A stretch of DNA of 64,000 nucleotides from Candidatus Ruminococcus avistercoris. Lineage in GTDB: Bacteria > Bacillota > Clostridia > Lachnospirales > Lachnospiraceae. Of this stretch, positions 25,455 through 34,428 are shown piece after piece; position 1 is the first letter of the stretch; every line of letters begins with the position of its first letter. The position numbers and the translations under genes were made by a program. The stretch covers positions 1 to 64,000 of the forward strand of contig DWVJ01000007.1 of the NCBI GenBank assembly GCA_019120315.1, read 5' to 3'. Under the pieces are notes generated by a model that worked only from the letters and a program-made list of their open reading frames with translations, searched no databases and had not been told where the DNA came from.

Positions 25455-25512
25455 ATGCCCTGCCGGGCAGACAGGTAAATAAAAACCTGTCGCCCGGCAG
25501 GGCATATTTTTA
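25455..25512 (+). terminator. Terminator after the URO-D-family gene
   Basis: A 14-bp stem (ATGCCCTGCCGGGC with its complement) encloses an inner ACAGGT..ACCTGT stem and is followed by ATTTTTAT. Confidence 0.9.
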
Positions 25513-25596
25513 TAGCACAGATTCTTTAAAACATACATCATTTTTTTCCGCCGACTTTCTGCTATACTGGATGTGCCGAAATTTTTTTACTTTTTT

Positions 25597-25622
25597 TGTA
25601 ACGAAATCCCTGTTTCTCCGTC
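25597..25622 (+). promoter_or_regulatory. ECF-type sigma factor promoter
   Basis: TGTAAC (25597-25602), exactly 16 nt, then CGTC (25619-25622). This is the AAC-N16-CGTC pattern of ECF sigma promoters, about 30 bp before the sigma gene. Autoregulation is the natural reading. Confidence 0.75.
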
Positions 25623-25653
25623 TAACCGGTGTACAAGGAGGAGGTGAGCTGTC

Positions 25654-26136
25654 CTGGACTACGAAAAACTGTATCAAACCTATTACCTGCAGGTGTACTC
25701 CTATGTGATGACACTGGTCAAAAATCAGTCTCTGGCAGAAGAGATTACACAGAATACCTTTTACCGGGCCATGACATCCAAAAAGCCCTTTGAACAAAAG
25801 TCAAGTGAACTCACCTGGCTGTGCAGCATCGCCCGGCGTCTGAGCGCAGACGAATACAGGAAAAATCAGAAATTTATCCAATCAGAGGAATATGATACTA
25901 CCGCTCCCGAAAAAAGCCCAGCCGAAACCGCAGAAGATAACGAAATGGCTCTTCAGATTCACCTGATCCTGCACGAACTGCAGGAGCCTTATAAAGAAGT
26001 GTTTCAGCTGCGGGTGTTCGGGGAACTGCCTTTCTCGCAGATCGGATTTATCTTCGGAAAGACAGAAAACTGGGCCAGAGTCACTTATCACCGGGCAAGA
26101 TTAAAAATTCAGGAAAGGATGGAGGAAAATGGATAA
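25654..26136 (+). CDS. ECF-family RNA polymerase sigma factor, CTG start
   Basis: The 160-aa protein has sigma region 2 (about 1-65, SYVMTLVKNQSLAEEITQNTFYRAM) and region 4 (about 95-155, LQEPYKEVFQLRVFGELPFSQIGFIFGKTENWARVTYHRAR). Annotating from the first GTG (25693) would cut off 13 residues of region 2. The frame is open back to a TGA at 25645, with no ATG. CTG at 25654 has AGGAGGAGG 9 nt upstream and gives (M)DYEKLYQTYYLQV, a normal ECF N-terminus. It overlaps the anti-sigma gene. Confidence 0.85.
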   Translation: MDYEKLYQTYYLQVYSYVMTLVKNQSLAEEITQNTFYRAMTSKKPFEQKSSELTWLCSIARRLSADEYRKNQKFIQSEEYDTTAPEKSPAETAEDNEMALQIHLILHELQEPYKEVFQLRVFGELPFSQIGFIFGKTENWARVTYHRARLKIQERMEENG

Positions 26137-27115
26137 AACAAATCTTCAGGAATGTGAGATCATTCAGGATCTGCTTCCCTTATATTACGACGACGTATGT
26201 ACGCCTGCCAGCAAAACGCTGGTGCAGCGCCACCTGGAGAACTGCGAGACCTGCAGGAAACTCTACGAAGAGCTGAAAGACCAGTCTGTCGACCGGATCA
26301 TAGAAAAGGAATCCCGTGATGTTCTGAAGCGGCATGCGAAAAAGGAAAGAAACGCCGCCTGGAAAGCCGGCCTTATTATCAGCGCTCTTCTGGTGATCCC
26401 GATTCTCATCACCTTTTTCGTCTCCCTGGCCAGCGGCACGGGACTGGGAGTATTTGCCGTGGTAGCCGCATCCATGCTGCTGACCGCCGCCCTGACGGCG
26501 GTACCCCTTATGGCAAAGCAGCAAAAACTGACCAAGAGTATTCTGGTGGGCATCTTCGCTTTGCTGCTGATTATCTTCTTTGTGGATCGCATGAACGGCG
26601 GCGGCAGTTTTCTCTTTCTCGCCATCCCGACCGTCTTCGGGCTCTCCATACCGCTGTTTCCCTTCGTGATCCGCGGACTGGCGCTGCCGCCTGTGCTGTC
26701 AGATAAAAAAGCATTGCTCACCATGGTCTGGGACACCGCATGGCTGTTTCTTACGATCTACACCGTCTGCAGCCGTTCAGGGGATGTGGAAGGACTGCAG
26801 TCCGGAACGATCATCAGCGTGATTATGATGACCGGCGTATGGCTGATCTTCCTCACGGCCAGATACCTCCCCGCAAACCGGTGGATCAAGGGCGGTATCA
26901 TCCTGATCATCACCGGAATCTGGACCTCCTTTTCCACCGACGTCTATACACTGATCGTGGAACACAAAAGGCAGCTGACCATTCTGGCGGCCGACTTTAC
27001 CGACTGGAGTTCCGCCGCGCATATCAACGCCAACACGTATCTGCTGATTCTGGCAGTGGGAATTCTGCTGGGAATTGCATTGATTGCCGTCGGAATGACA
27101 AGACATAAAAAATAG
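26129..27115 (+). CDS. Anti-sigma factor with zf-HC2 domain and membrane segments
   Basis: The 328-aa protein has an N-terminal zinc-binding anti-sigma domain (about 8-50, with H36-x3-C40-x2-C43 in HLENCETCRKLYEEL), then about seven hydrophobic segments from residue 85 to the end. It overlaps the sigma gene by 8 nt, so the two are made together. The zf-HC2 domain should hold the sigma factor at the membrane. The polytopic C-terminus suggests it senses envelope stress. The signal is unknown. Confidence 0.88.
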   Translation: MDKTNLQECEIIQDLLPLYYDDVCTPASKTLVQRHLENCETCRKLYEELKDQSVDRIIEKESRDVLKRHAKKERNAAWKAGLIISALLVIPILITFFVSLASGTGLGVFAVVAASMLLTAALTAVPLMAKQQKLTKSILVGIFALLLIIFFVDRMNGGGSFLFLAIPTVFGLSIPLFPFVIRGLALPPVLSDKKALLTMVWDTAWLFLTIYTVCSRSGDVEGLQSGTIISVIMMTGVWLIFLTARYLPANRWIKGGIILIITGIWTSFSTDVYTLIVEHKRQLTILAADFTDWSSAAHINANTYLLILAVGILLGIALIAVGMTRHKK

Positions 27116-27116
27116 C

Positions 27117-27150
27117 AGAAAAACGAGGGCATGTCTGTCCTCGTTTTTCT
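27117..27150. terminator. Bidirectional terminator between anti-sigma and Fic genes
   Basis: AGAAAAACGAGG and CCTCGTTTTTCT flank a 10-nt loop. Both sides give U-runs, serving the convergent genes. Confidence 0.8.
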
Positions 27151-27168
27151 GCGGTTATCTTTAATCGT

Positions 27169-28038
27169 TCACTTTCCTGATGGTTTAAGCGTACCGCTGA
27201 TGTGCAATGTCCGGTTGTGGAGCGGATGATGCTCATTTAACAAAAGGTTTCTTAAGAACAGCTCCAGAAATTCTGTAGTTTCATAAATGCCGTTTTTCAG
27301 ATCGTTATAATTTGCCCGGACAAGGGCATTACGGAAATACCATGCGTTTTCAGCAAAAATATCATTTGTCACATCAAACCCAAGCGTCTGAAGATACTTG
27401 ATGAAAAACACAGCCGTTGTTCTGGTATTGCCCTCTTCAAATACGTGAATCTGCCACAACCTCGAAATAAACACCGCAAGATGATGGATGATCTCATCCA
27501 TTGAAAGATTGCGATAGGAGAACTTTTTTTCTTCCGAAAAATCATAATCCAAAGTCGCCCTAAGTTCTGTTGCGCTGCCATACAGCACCGTTGCTCCGTC
27601 AAGCACCCATTCCTTCTTCGTTATATTGTAATCCCGAACGCATCCCGCGTGAGAATAAATACCCGTAAACAGTTTTCTGTGAATGGAAAGGTATTCATTT
27701 GGTGTGAAGCTGAACGCTTTCTCGGAAAGAACAGCTGCAATTTTAGCCGAAACTTTGTCTGCCTCCTCCGTTCGGTCATCCGCATTGCGAGAAGGATTTG
27801 CCTCATAATAATCCTGGAGAAGTGCATTTGCCTCTTCAAACGATATCTCCCCCTCAATATTACGGATGGCCGTGCGCGCCAGATATTCGGAAGTCTTCAA
27901 TCCGTCAACCGCCTGCAGACCAATGGCTGTATGCCATACATACCCCTTGTCACGCTTATCCGGTTCGGATTCCCTGATATATTCTTTAAAAGGATCTTTC
28001 TCACAATTAAGACCGCCGTATCCAATCATCTCTTTCAT
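27169..28038 (-). CDS. Fic/DOC-family protein (probable AMPylase)
   Basis: The 289-aa protein has the Fic core motif IHVFEEGNTRTTAVFF at about 195-210. The catalytic His, the acidic Glu and GN-R are kept, although the usual HPFxxGNGR has V for P and T for G. An upstream helix TAIRNIEGEIS (about 55) resembles the inhibitory (S/T)xxxE(G/N) helix but has Ile in place of Ser/Thr. Fic proteins transfer AMP or related groups to proteins, and some are toxins. It follows the GNAT gene by 17 nt with a GAGGAGG site. Confidence 0.85.
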   Translation of the reverse strand: MKEMIGYGGLNCEKDPFKEYIRESEPDKRDKGYVWHTAIGLQAVDGLKTSEYLARTAIRNIEGEISFEEANALLQDYYEANPSRNADDRTEEADKVSAKIAAVLSEKAFSFTPNEYLSIHRKLFTGIYSHAGCVRDYNITKKEWVLDGATVLYGSATELRATLDYDFSEEKKFSYRNLSMDEIIHHLAVFISRLWQIHVFEEGNTRTTAVFFIKYLQTLGFDVTNDIFAENAWYFRNALVRANYNDLKNGIYETTEFLELFLRNLLLNEHHPLHNRTLHISGTLKPSGK

Positions 28039-28054
28039 GGGAATATTCCTCCTC

Positions 28055-28600
28055 TTATCTCCCCTTGTTTTCCCATTCTGCCTTCGTCATACAACTGGCA
28101 TGTACAGTCCGTTTCTCATGCATAAGCGGAACATCCACATCTTTTGCTGTCCACTGATATCGGAACCCAAGCTTTTCCTGCACACGCTTTGATTTCAGAT
28201 TTCCATCATAGTATCCGCACCAGACCTTACTCATTCCAAGATCCACAAAAGCGCGGCGGAGCATCTCGCGGGAAGCCTCCGGTATCAGCCCCTGTCCCCA
28301 GAATGGCTTCCCGATCCAGTAGCCCAGTTCACATTCATCATCTCGCTTCGTCATATCCGTATGCCCGTTTAATTTTAATTCTATTGCTCCAATCGCTCGA
28401 TTATCCGATTTTAAACATACTGCATACGCCTCCGCTCCATCAAAAACGCTCTTGATAACAGTACGGCTCTCATCTATACTCTGATGCGGCGGCCAGCCGG
28501 CAATCGGTCCCACGTCAGGATTGCTGGCATACCGATATAAATCCTCTGCATCGCTTTCTTGCCAGCGGCGCAGAACTAATCTTTCTGTTTCAAGTGTCAT
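28055..28600 (-). CDS. GNAT N-acetyltransferase, RimJ/RimL type
   Basis: The 181-aa protein begins TLETERLVLRRWQESDAEDLYRYASN and contains the acetyl-CoA loop ELGYWIGKPFWGQGLIPEA and VWCGYYDGNLKSKRVQEKLGF, the standard RimJ/RimL pattern. It probably acetylates a protein N-terminus or small amine. It is the first gene of a two-gene unit with Fic. GGGACAAGG is a modest binding site. Confidence 0.9.
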   Translation of the reverse strand: MTLETERLVLRRWQESDAEDLYRYASNPDVGPIAGWPPHQSIDESRTVIKSVFDGAEAYAVCLKSDNRAIGAIELKLNGHTDMTKRDDECELGYWIGKPFWGQGLIPEASREMLRRAFVDLGMSKVWCGYYDGNLKSKRVQEKLGFRYQWTAKDVDVPLMHEKRTVHASCMTKAEWENKGR

Positions 28601-28679
28601 ACCTTGTCCCCGTTTCTTCTTTCTGTTGTATCAATAATTGTATCTCATGTTCTCTGATTTTTCCATCCCTTTCTTCTTT

Positions 28680-31181
28680 TCACTCCGAATACCGGATCCT
28701 GTCAATCAGGCTCATCCTGCGGAAATTCCGGGACACGGCATAGGTCAGGATCATCTGCAGCGCTGCCACGGCAACCGCCAGAACCACGGCCGGAAACGCC
28801 GGATAATGATACACGGTGATGTTCATCATATTTTCCGCTTTGGCATAGAGGAAGACGCCGTATCCCGCCAGACTTCCCAGCCCCAGGGCAACCAGCAGTG
28901 TGCCTGCCGTATAAAAAATCCCCTCCAGCTGCATCATCCGCACCAGCTGTTTTTCCGACATGCCGATCGCCTGAATGATCCCCAGTTCACGCCGCCTGGT
29001 GTAGACACTGTTGATCATGGTATTGACCAGGTTCATCACTCCCACCGCGCCAAGGATAACCAGGAACACATATCCCAGAACCGTCATGACCGTCGTGGCA
29101 GTTTCCCAGTTCTCCAGATGTTTTTCATAGCTGTCCGTGGCAAGATAGGGGCTTTCTTTCGCCAGCGTTTCCAGTTCTGTGAAAACTTCCTGGCGTCCGG
29201 CAGCGCTTAAACCTTCCTCCAGCCAGATCACGCAGGTGTCATTCAGATTGGCATCTGTAAATTCTTCCAATACGGAATCCGGCAGAAGAAAATTCGCCCA
29301 GGACACCGCGGACGCGTACTCTCCCACCGCCGCGATCTCAAAGGTTTTTTCCACTGTTCCTTCCGGTGTTTCCAGTTCCAGCCGCACAGAATCCCCCGCT
29401 TTTAGTTCCGGGAACCAGTGCAGCATATAGTCAGACATAAGGATCTTATCCCCCGCCTTTAATTCCTCCCAGGTGACGCTCCCCTGGGTCTGGCATCCTT
29501 CCACGATCTCACGGTAAGATTCGTCCAGTCCCTGGATACTGGATCCTACGATCTCCCGCTCCGGATCCAGATCCGCAAGACATCCTGTAAGGTATGTTTT
29601 CACCTTCACCTCTTTCACACCTTCCACGCTGCGGATTTTCTCCAGCATTTCTTCGTTCAGCGGATTATTCTGCATGAGATTGACCCAGGACCGATCCGGA
29701 TTCATCTTATCCCCTTCCCAGCTGTCCACGGCGATTTCATAGTCTCCTTCGAACTCCTGCCTGGCGATCTCTTTGGGATCTGCGCAGCTTAACACCGTCG
29801 CCACCACCATAAAGAGAACTCCCACCGCTCCCAGAGTAACGATGGTCAGCACGGATCTTTTTTTATTCCGGGACAGATTGGCTCTGGTCAGTTTCATAAG
29901 ACTCATCTGGGCAAACCCTTTTCTCGTCTTTTTCTTTTCCCGGCTTTCTCCCTGGTAACGCATAGCCTCCACCGGGGAAATCTTTGCCGCCATCCGCATA
30001 GGCTTCACCAGAGACAGATAAACCGTGATAAGCACGGCAATCACGGTAATCAGATAGATCCATCCGCTCAGTATCCGCACCTCTTTTTTCTCCAATAATT
30101 CCAGGCAGATCCGGTTCATTTCCATAGCCGCAGCGTCTGCATTGACTCCATTTACACTCAGCCGGTAGATCCAGCGGGTCACAGGGCCTGCCAGCAAACT
30201 GCCAAGCATCAGTCCCAGAGGCAGCGCTGCCGCCGTCACCAGAAGCCCCTCCCGGAACACAATCTGCCGGATTTGCCTTCTGGTCGCTCCCATAGCCTTC
30301 AGTTTCCCGTACTCCTGCACCTTCGGAGTCATGGAGACATAATAAATACTGTAGATGGTCAGAACTCCCGCCGCCACAACCACCAGGATGATACTGACCA
30401 TAGCGGCAAAAGCCGCCGGATCTGTGTAATTCGCCATCAGATAATCGGTATTGATGACCACATTGTCTTCCGACACCTGAAAATCCCTTCCGATTTCCTT
30501 CACCCGCTCCTCGATAAGATCCGTGGTGGCGATCTGATTCCCCACATCTTTCAACCGGAACATCACCCGGTATTCCCGGCTATCCCGGGGAATCATTTTT
30601 TCCAGATACTCCCTGGAAACCAGCGCCGAATATGCCTTGTTCTCTTCATCGACCGTTCCGCCCAGAAATCCGCTGATGCAAAAAGTATCTTCTTTTTGGA
30701 AACCCAGTCCGCCATCTTCATAGAGCTGAAAAGGAAGGGTAATCTCATCGCCGATCCCGGCTGTGATCCCGTACTCGGAAAGCATTTCCTCCGGAAGAGC
30801 GATTTCCTTTTCCTCCCGGGGAAATTCTCCCTTGGTCAGCGTTATCTTATTAAGTTCCAGCGCCTGATCGTCCATCCAGAGAAACAAAATCAGAGAATCG
30901 TCGTCCACGCCCTCCCCAAGATCCGACCGCAGCCCCACTTCTTCCATATCATTGTGACTTTTCAGCTTCTGCGCATTTTCCTCCGAAACCTGGCGGAACA
31001 TGGCATGATAGGGAGGATAATAGGCATTGACCCCCGCAAACCGCACTTTTACGGAAGCGTATCCCACAGTCAGCACCATGAAGATCAAAAGCGTGGTCAG
31101 AATGATGGCAGCTCCACTGATCACGTTACGATGTTTATTCTGTCTCGCATTGGCAAGCGCCGTCCTGGTTACTGTTTTCAT
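28680..31181 (-). CDS. FtsX-type ABC transporter permease, module 1 (BceB/MacB-like)
   Basis: The 833-aa protein has a first membrane helix at about 20-40, a large extracellular part, an FtsX domain at about 250-400 (KVQEYGKLKAMGATRRQIRQIV), a second helix and extracellular region, and a second FtsX domain at about 700-830 (RRRELGIIQAIGMSEKQLVRM). It is encoded with the ATPase at 31178 (ATGA overlap) and a two-component system. By analogy with BceAB-type modules it may detoxify or sense peptide antibiotics, but the ligand is unknown. Confidence 0.88.
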   Translation of the reverse strand: MKTVTRTALANARQNKHRNVISGAAIILTTLLIFMVLTVGYASVKVRFAGVNAYYPPYHAMFRQVSEENAQKLKSHNDMEEVGLRSDLGEGVDDDSLILFLWMDDQALELNKITLTKGEFPREEKEIALPEEMLSEYGITAGIGDEITLPFQLYEDGGLGFQKEDTFCISGFLGGTVDEENKAYSALVSREYLEKMIPRDSREYRVMFRLKDVGNQIATTDLIEERVKEIGRDFQVSEDNVVINTDYLMANYTDPAAFAAMVSIILVVVAAGVLTIYSIYYVSMTPKVQEYGKLKAMGATRRQIRQIVFREGLLVTAAALPLGLMLGSLLAGPVTRWIYRLSVNGVNADAAAMEMNRICLELLEKKEVRILSGWIYLITVIAVLITVYLSLVKPMRMAAKISPVEAMRYQGESREKKKTRKGFAQMSLMKLTRANLSRNKKRSVLTIVTLGAVGVLFMVVATVLSCADPKEIARQEFEGDYEIAVDSWEGDKMNPDRSWVNLMQNNPLNEEMLEKIRSVEGVKEVKVKTYLTGCLADLDPEREIVGSSIQGLDESYREIVEGCQTQGSVTWEELKAGDKILMSDYMLHWFPELKAGDSVRLELETPEGTVEKTFEIAAVGEYASAVSWANFLLPDSVLEEFTDANLNDTCVIWLEEGLSAAGRQEVFTELETLAKESPYLATDSYEKHLENWETATTVMTVLGYVFLVILGAVGVMNLVNTMINSVYTRRRELGIIQAIGMSEKQLVRMMQLEGIFYTAGTLLVALGLGSLAGYGVFLYAKAENMMNITVYHYPAFPAVVLAVAVAALQMILTYAVSRNFRRMSLIDRIRYSE

Positions 31182-31849
31182 GACTGCACCACCTTCCCGT
31201 CCTCGATGACAATCATTCGATCCGCCATCTGGGCAATGGTCTCGTCATGGGTGATCATCACCAGTGTCTGACCGTACTCGGTGACACAGTTTTTCAGAAG
31301 ACTTACCACTTCGATCTCCGTGCGGGAATCCAGATTCCCGGTGGGCTCGTCCGCCAGTATAATAGCCGGCCGGGACGCCAGCGCCCTGGCAATGGCGACC
31401 CGCTGCTGCTGCCCTCCGGAAAGCGTTCCCGGCAGAGCGCGGAGCCGATCCTCCATACCGATTCTTTCTACAAGATCCATCACAAAATCCCGATCCACTT
31501 TCCGGCCGTCCAGACCGATGGGCAGTACGATATTTTCCCACACATTCAACGATGGTACCAGGTTGTAACTCTGGAAGACAAATCCGATCTTCCTCCTGCG
31601 AAATACCGCCAGCCGGTCATCTTTCAGCCGAAAAATATCTTTTCCCTCCACCAGTACCTGACCGGAGTCCGGACGGTCCAGGCCGCCCAGCATGTGCAGC
31701 AGCGTACTCTTTCCGGAGCCGGAACGCCCTACGACCGCTGCAAATTCTCCCGGTTCGATCCGGATATCCGTATGGTCAATGGCCTTTACCAGATTTTCTC
31801 CGGAGCCGTAATATTTCACCAGATCTCTTGTTTCCAATATTGCCTTCAT
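31178..31849 (-). CDS. ABC transporter ATPase, module 1
   Basis: The 223-aa protein is of the MacB/LolD/BceA class. Walker A is GRSGSGKST (about 33-41), the Q-loop [15 protein letters not shown], the signature [14 protein letters not shown] and Walker [14 protein letters not shown]. The ATG at 31849 is chosen because AAAGGAGG is just upstream; an ORF extension of six codons has no site. It powers the permease at 28680. Confidence 0.93.
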   Translation of the reverse strand: MKAILETRDLVKYYGSGENLVKAIDHTDIRIEPGEFAAVVGRSGSGKSTLLHMLGGLDRPDSGQVLVEGKDIFRLKDDRLAVFRRRKIGFVFQSYNLVPSLNVWENIVLPIGLDGRKVDRDFVMDLVERIGMEDRLRALPGTLSGGQQQRVAIARALASRPAIILADEPTGNLDSRTEIEVVSLLKNCVTEYGQTLVMITHDETIAQMADRMIVIEDGKVVQS

Positions 31850-31957
31850 GATAAGCCTCCTTTTCATCCTGTCCTTTGTTTCTGATCACAGGATACAACC
31901 CGGGGCTTACAAGACGATAACAAAAAGAATAACAGTTTTGTAAGAAAAGCAAAAATC

Positions 31958-33100
31958 CTATCGTTTCGGCAGGGTCATGACGAAATTGCTGCCGCCGTTT
32001 CCGCCGTTTTTCACACACACCGTTCCCCCCTGCCGTTCCAGGATCTGCCTGGTAAGATAAAGGCCCACGCCGGAACCTTCCTTTCGGCGAACACTTTCGG
32101 ACTCGCCCCGGTAAAAACGCTGAAAAATCCGGTTTCGCTCCTTTGCCGGAATGCCCGGGCCCTCATCCTCCATCTCCACCATGACCAAACTGGCCATCTT
32201 CGTGACACGGATGGTGATGCGGGTTCCCGAAGGAGCGTATTTCACTCCATTATCCAGCACATTGGCGAAGGCTTCCGCCGTCCAACCCGGATCATGACAG
32301 ATCAGAATATCGTCAAACTCTTGCGTCTCTATCGAAATTCCCTTTTCCATGGCCTTCACATAAACGCCGGCCACTGCTTTTGCCAGCGTTTTCTGCAGAC
32401 TTGCTTTTTGCGGGCACAGCCGGATCATCCCGGTTTCCAGTTTACTCATCTGGGTAAACGCCTCCAAAAGACGTGCAAGTCTGTCCACATCCTCCCGCTC
32501 TTTTTCCTGAAATTCCCTTGCTTCTTCCCTGGAAAGCTCCGTGGAATCCACGATCTCATAACTCATCTTCAAAGAGGCCACCGGTGTCTTCAGCTGATGG
32601 GAAATATCCGTAATCAGCGCTTTCGTCTCCTGTTCTTCTCTGCGCAGGGCATTTTCCATCTGCTGATTCCGGATTTTTTCTTCTTTTAGCTTCTCTTCCA
32701 GATACTCCGCCTGTGCCCGGGCAGATTTTTGCTTCTTCCATCCATACCAGGAAAAAGCCGCGCAGCCCAGCAGACCCGCCGCCAGAATCAGCGCCATCCC
32801 GCCGGCATATCCAGGCAGCGCCCCAAGGCGCAGGCTGTCCGCGAAATGATAACCGTATTTCGCGAGCAATTCTTTTCCCTTCTTTGTCTGATCCGATTTT
32901 CCCGGCGTATCCTTTCCTCCGAGGATTCCCGCAAAGACTGCCTCCGATTCCGGGATTTCCTCCGCCAGCGCCGCCATCTGCCTGGCTGTACTTTCATAAT
33001 TTTGCCGGGCTGCTTTTACTGTCAGAACGATTCCTGCCAGAAAAGCAAGAAAAAAAAGCCCTGCTGCCAGAGCTATTCTTTTACGCTTTCTTTGATCCAC
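31958..33100 (-). CDS. Sensor histidine kinase, module 1
   Basis: The 380-aa protein has two membrane helices (about 8-30 and 95-117), a short extracellular part, HisKA with the phosphoaccepting His in TDISHQLKTPVASLK (about 172), and an ATPase domain with N-box VLDNGVKYAP and G-box EDEGPGIPAKERNRIFQRFYRG. The start is GTG at 33100, overlapping the response-regulator end by 28 nt. It should sense envelope stress or drugs via the adjacent transporter, as in BceS-type systems. Confidence 0.9.
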   Translation of the reverse strand: MDQRKRKRIALAAGLFFLAFLAGIVLTVKAARQNYESTARQMAALAEEIPESEAVFAGILGGKDTPGKSDQTKKGKELLAKYGYHFADSLRLGALPGYAGGMALILAAGLLGCAAFSWYGWKKQKSARAQAEYLEEKLKEEKIRNQQMENALRREEQETKALITDISHQLKTPVASLKMSYEIVDSTELSREEAREFQEKEREDVDRLARLLEAFTQMSKLETGMIRLCPQKASLQKTLAKAVAGVYVKAMEKGISIETQEFDDILICHDPGWTAEAFANVLDNGVKYAPSGTRITIRVTKMASLVMVEMEDEGPGIPAKERNRIFQRFYRGESESVRRKEGSGVGLYLTRQILERQGGTVCVKNGGNGGSNFVMTLPKR

Positions 33101-33756
33101 AGATATCCCATCCCCCTCACGTTTTGTATATATTCTCCGCTGATCTTCCGCTTCAGCCTGCTTACGTTCACCGGAACCGTATTATCATCCACAAACTGAC
33201 CATCCACATCCCACACGTGTTCCAAAATCTGCTCCTTGGACAGAATCTGTCCTGCGTTTTCCATGAAATACAAAAGAAGCTGCCATTCTTTTTTGCTTAA
33301 GGCAAGCGGCTCTTCTTCCAGGTACGCCTTCATCTCCTGACAGGAGATCCGGATTTTGCCAGAGCAGATCGAGTGCCTGGCTTCTTCCCTTTCTCGGCGC
33401 GCCCGCCGCATCAGCGCATGCACCTTGGACACCAGCACCATCAGACTGAAGGGTTTGGTAATATAATCATCCGCTCCCAGATCATAGGCGTTCACCATAT
33501 CCACCTCCGAATCCAGAGCCGTCAGAAAAATCAAATACACCTGGCTCTTTCTGCGAATATCGGCACAGAAATCAAGCCCGCTCTTATCCGGCAGATTGAC
33601 GTCGCTGATGATAAGATCCGGCTTCACCACGTCAAAAAGCGCCTCCGCCTCCTGCACGGAAAAGGCGGAAGACACTTCATATCCTTCTTTTTCCAGTTTT
33701 AATGAAATCCCCCGGTTCAGATTCCGGTCATCTTCCAGAAGCAAAATTCTCTGCAT
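33073..33756 (-). CDS. OmpR-family response regulator, module 1
   Basis: The 227-aa protein has a receiver with D9, D10, phosphoacceptor D52 (SDVNLPD), T80-region LTAL and K102-region DYITKPFS, followed by a winged helix ending VRGMGYLWIKE. It is the first gene of the leftward module RR-HK-ATPase-permease. It probably activates its own transporter genes. Confidence 0.93.
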   Translation of the reverse strand: MQRILLLEDDRNLNRGISLKLEKEGYEVSSAFSVQEAEALFDVVKPDLIISDVNLPDKSGLDFCADIRRKSQVYLIFLTALDSEVDMVNAYDLGADDYITKPFSLMVLVSKVHALMRRARREREEARHSICSGKIRISCQEMKAYLEEEPLALSKKEWQLLLYFMENAGQILSKEQILEHVWDVDGQFVDDNTVPVNVSRLKRKISGEYIQNVRGMGYLWIKESVKE

Positions 33757-33799
33757 GATGAAAGTCCCCTTGTCCTGTTTTTCTTCCCTTTATAGCCCG

Positions 33800-34030
33800 T
33801 TATATTTCCGCCTGCACAATATGGCCGAAATTTCTCTCATCTCTGAAAAGATCATAGATATATCCTGAACTCTCCAGATATAGTCCTGTTTCTTGGTCAA
33901 GAAGCTTTTCAAAAACTTCTGAATTATAAAACATATTCATAGCTTCATCATACTCAATATTCTGATCGGTCGCTAACATATCAACTATATCCTGTATTAT
34001 ATATTCAATAAGCTGACTTCTCTTACACAT
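33800..34030 (-). CDS. Small acidic protein, third member of a DUF3791/DUF3990-type cassette
   Basis: The 76-aa protein is soluble and helical, with MFYNSEVFEKLLDQETGLYLESSGYIYDLFRDE. Its ATG overlaps the stop of a residual DUF3990 tail (ATGTGTAA), so it was once translated in line with that toxin-like gene. In related genomes such small proteins follow DUF3791 and DUF3990 genes (recalled from general familiarity, not searched). Role unknown; an accessory or antitoxin function is a guess. Confidence 0.6.
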   Translation of the reverse strand: MCKRSQLIEYIIQDIVDMLATDQNIEYDEAMNMFYNSEVFEKLLDQETGLYLESSGYIYDLFRDERNFGHIVQAEI

Positions 34031-34118
34031 TCCTACTATCTTCCTTTCTCAAAAGCCTGATCCCTTTTTCCGTATGAAAAGAGTATTGCGAAGATGTTCT
34101 CTTATTATCAGCAAAATC
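34031..34118 (-). pseudogene. 3' remnant of a DUF3990 (ADP-ribosyltransferase-like) gene
   Basis: Directly after the stop of the DUF3791 frame, the next frame reads DFADNKRTSSQYSFHTEKG.. to a stop overlapping the next ATG. The SQYSFHTEKGIRLL part matches the C-terminus of the intact HTH-DUF3990 protein at 36323 (NQYVFVTDKALSQL). Only about 28 codons remain of a domain of roughly 150 residues, so the toxin-like gene was deleted almost entirely. Confidence 0.6.
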
Positions 34119-34336
34119 TCACAGCGAACCTCCATTTCTCCGGCACAGGATTCCCAAATCTTCCAATACGGTTGCAAAGTCCAATGTATGTTCCACATCA
34201 TAATTTTCCTTAATAAATGCAATACCTTTAAATTGAAAAAGATAGCGGAATGCTTCCTGGATACTCAGATTATGTTGTTGAGCAAATTCATTTACACATG
34301 CGATTGTAAAACCAATCTTTTTTTCTGTTCACTCAT
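34119..34336 (-). pseudogene. DUF3791-domain small protein, frameshifted in a poly-A run
   Basis: AGGAGG lies 7 nt before ATG (34336). The start frame reads MSEQKK and fails after a run of seven A (34324-34318). In the shifted frame the sequence continues KIGFTIACVNEFAQQHNLS and ends LGILCRRNGGSL at 34119, a typical DUF3791 protein of about 72 aa. An eighth A would restore the frame. This could be decay, sequencing error or phase-variable slippage. Confidence 0.65.
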
Positions 34337-34428
34337 CCAAAACCTCCTGTTACCCATCCGTCTTCCTTCTATGATGATTCAAGTATAACACAGACCCAAG
34401 GCTTATAATATATCCTTTTACGCTTACT

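Noticed and set aside
30273-31271. 332-codon plus-strand frame over permease module 1
   Set aside because: Antisense shadow of the FtsX-type permease.
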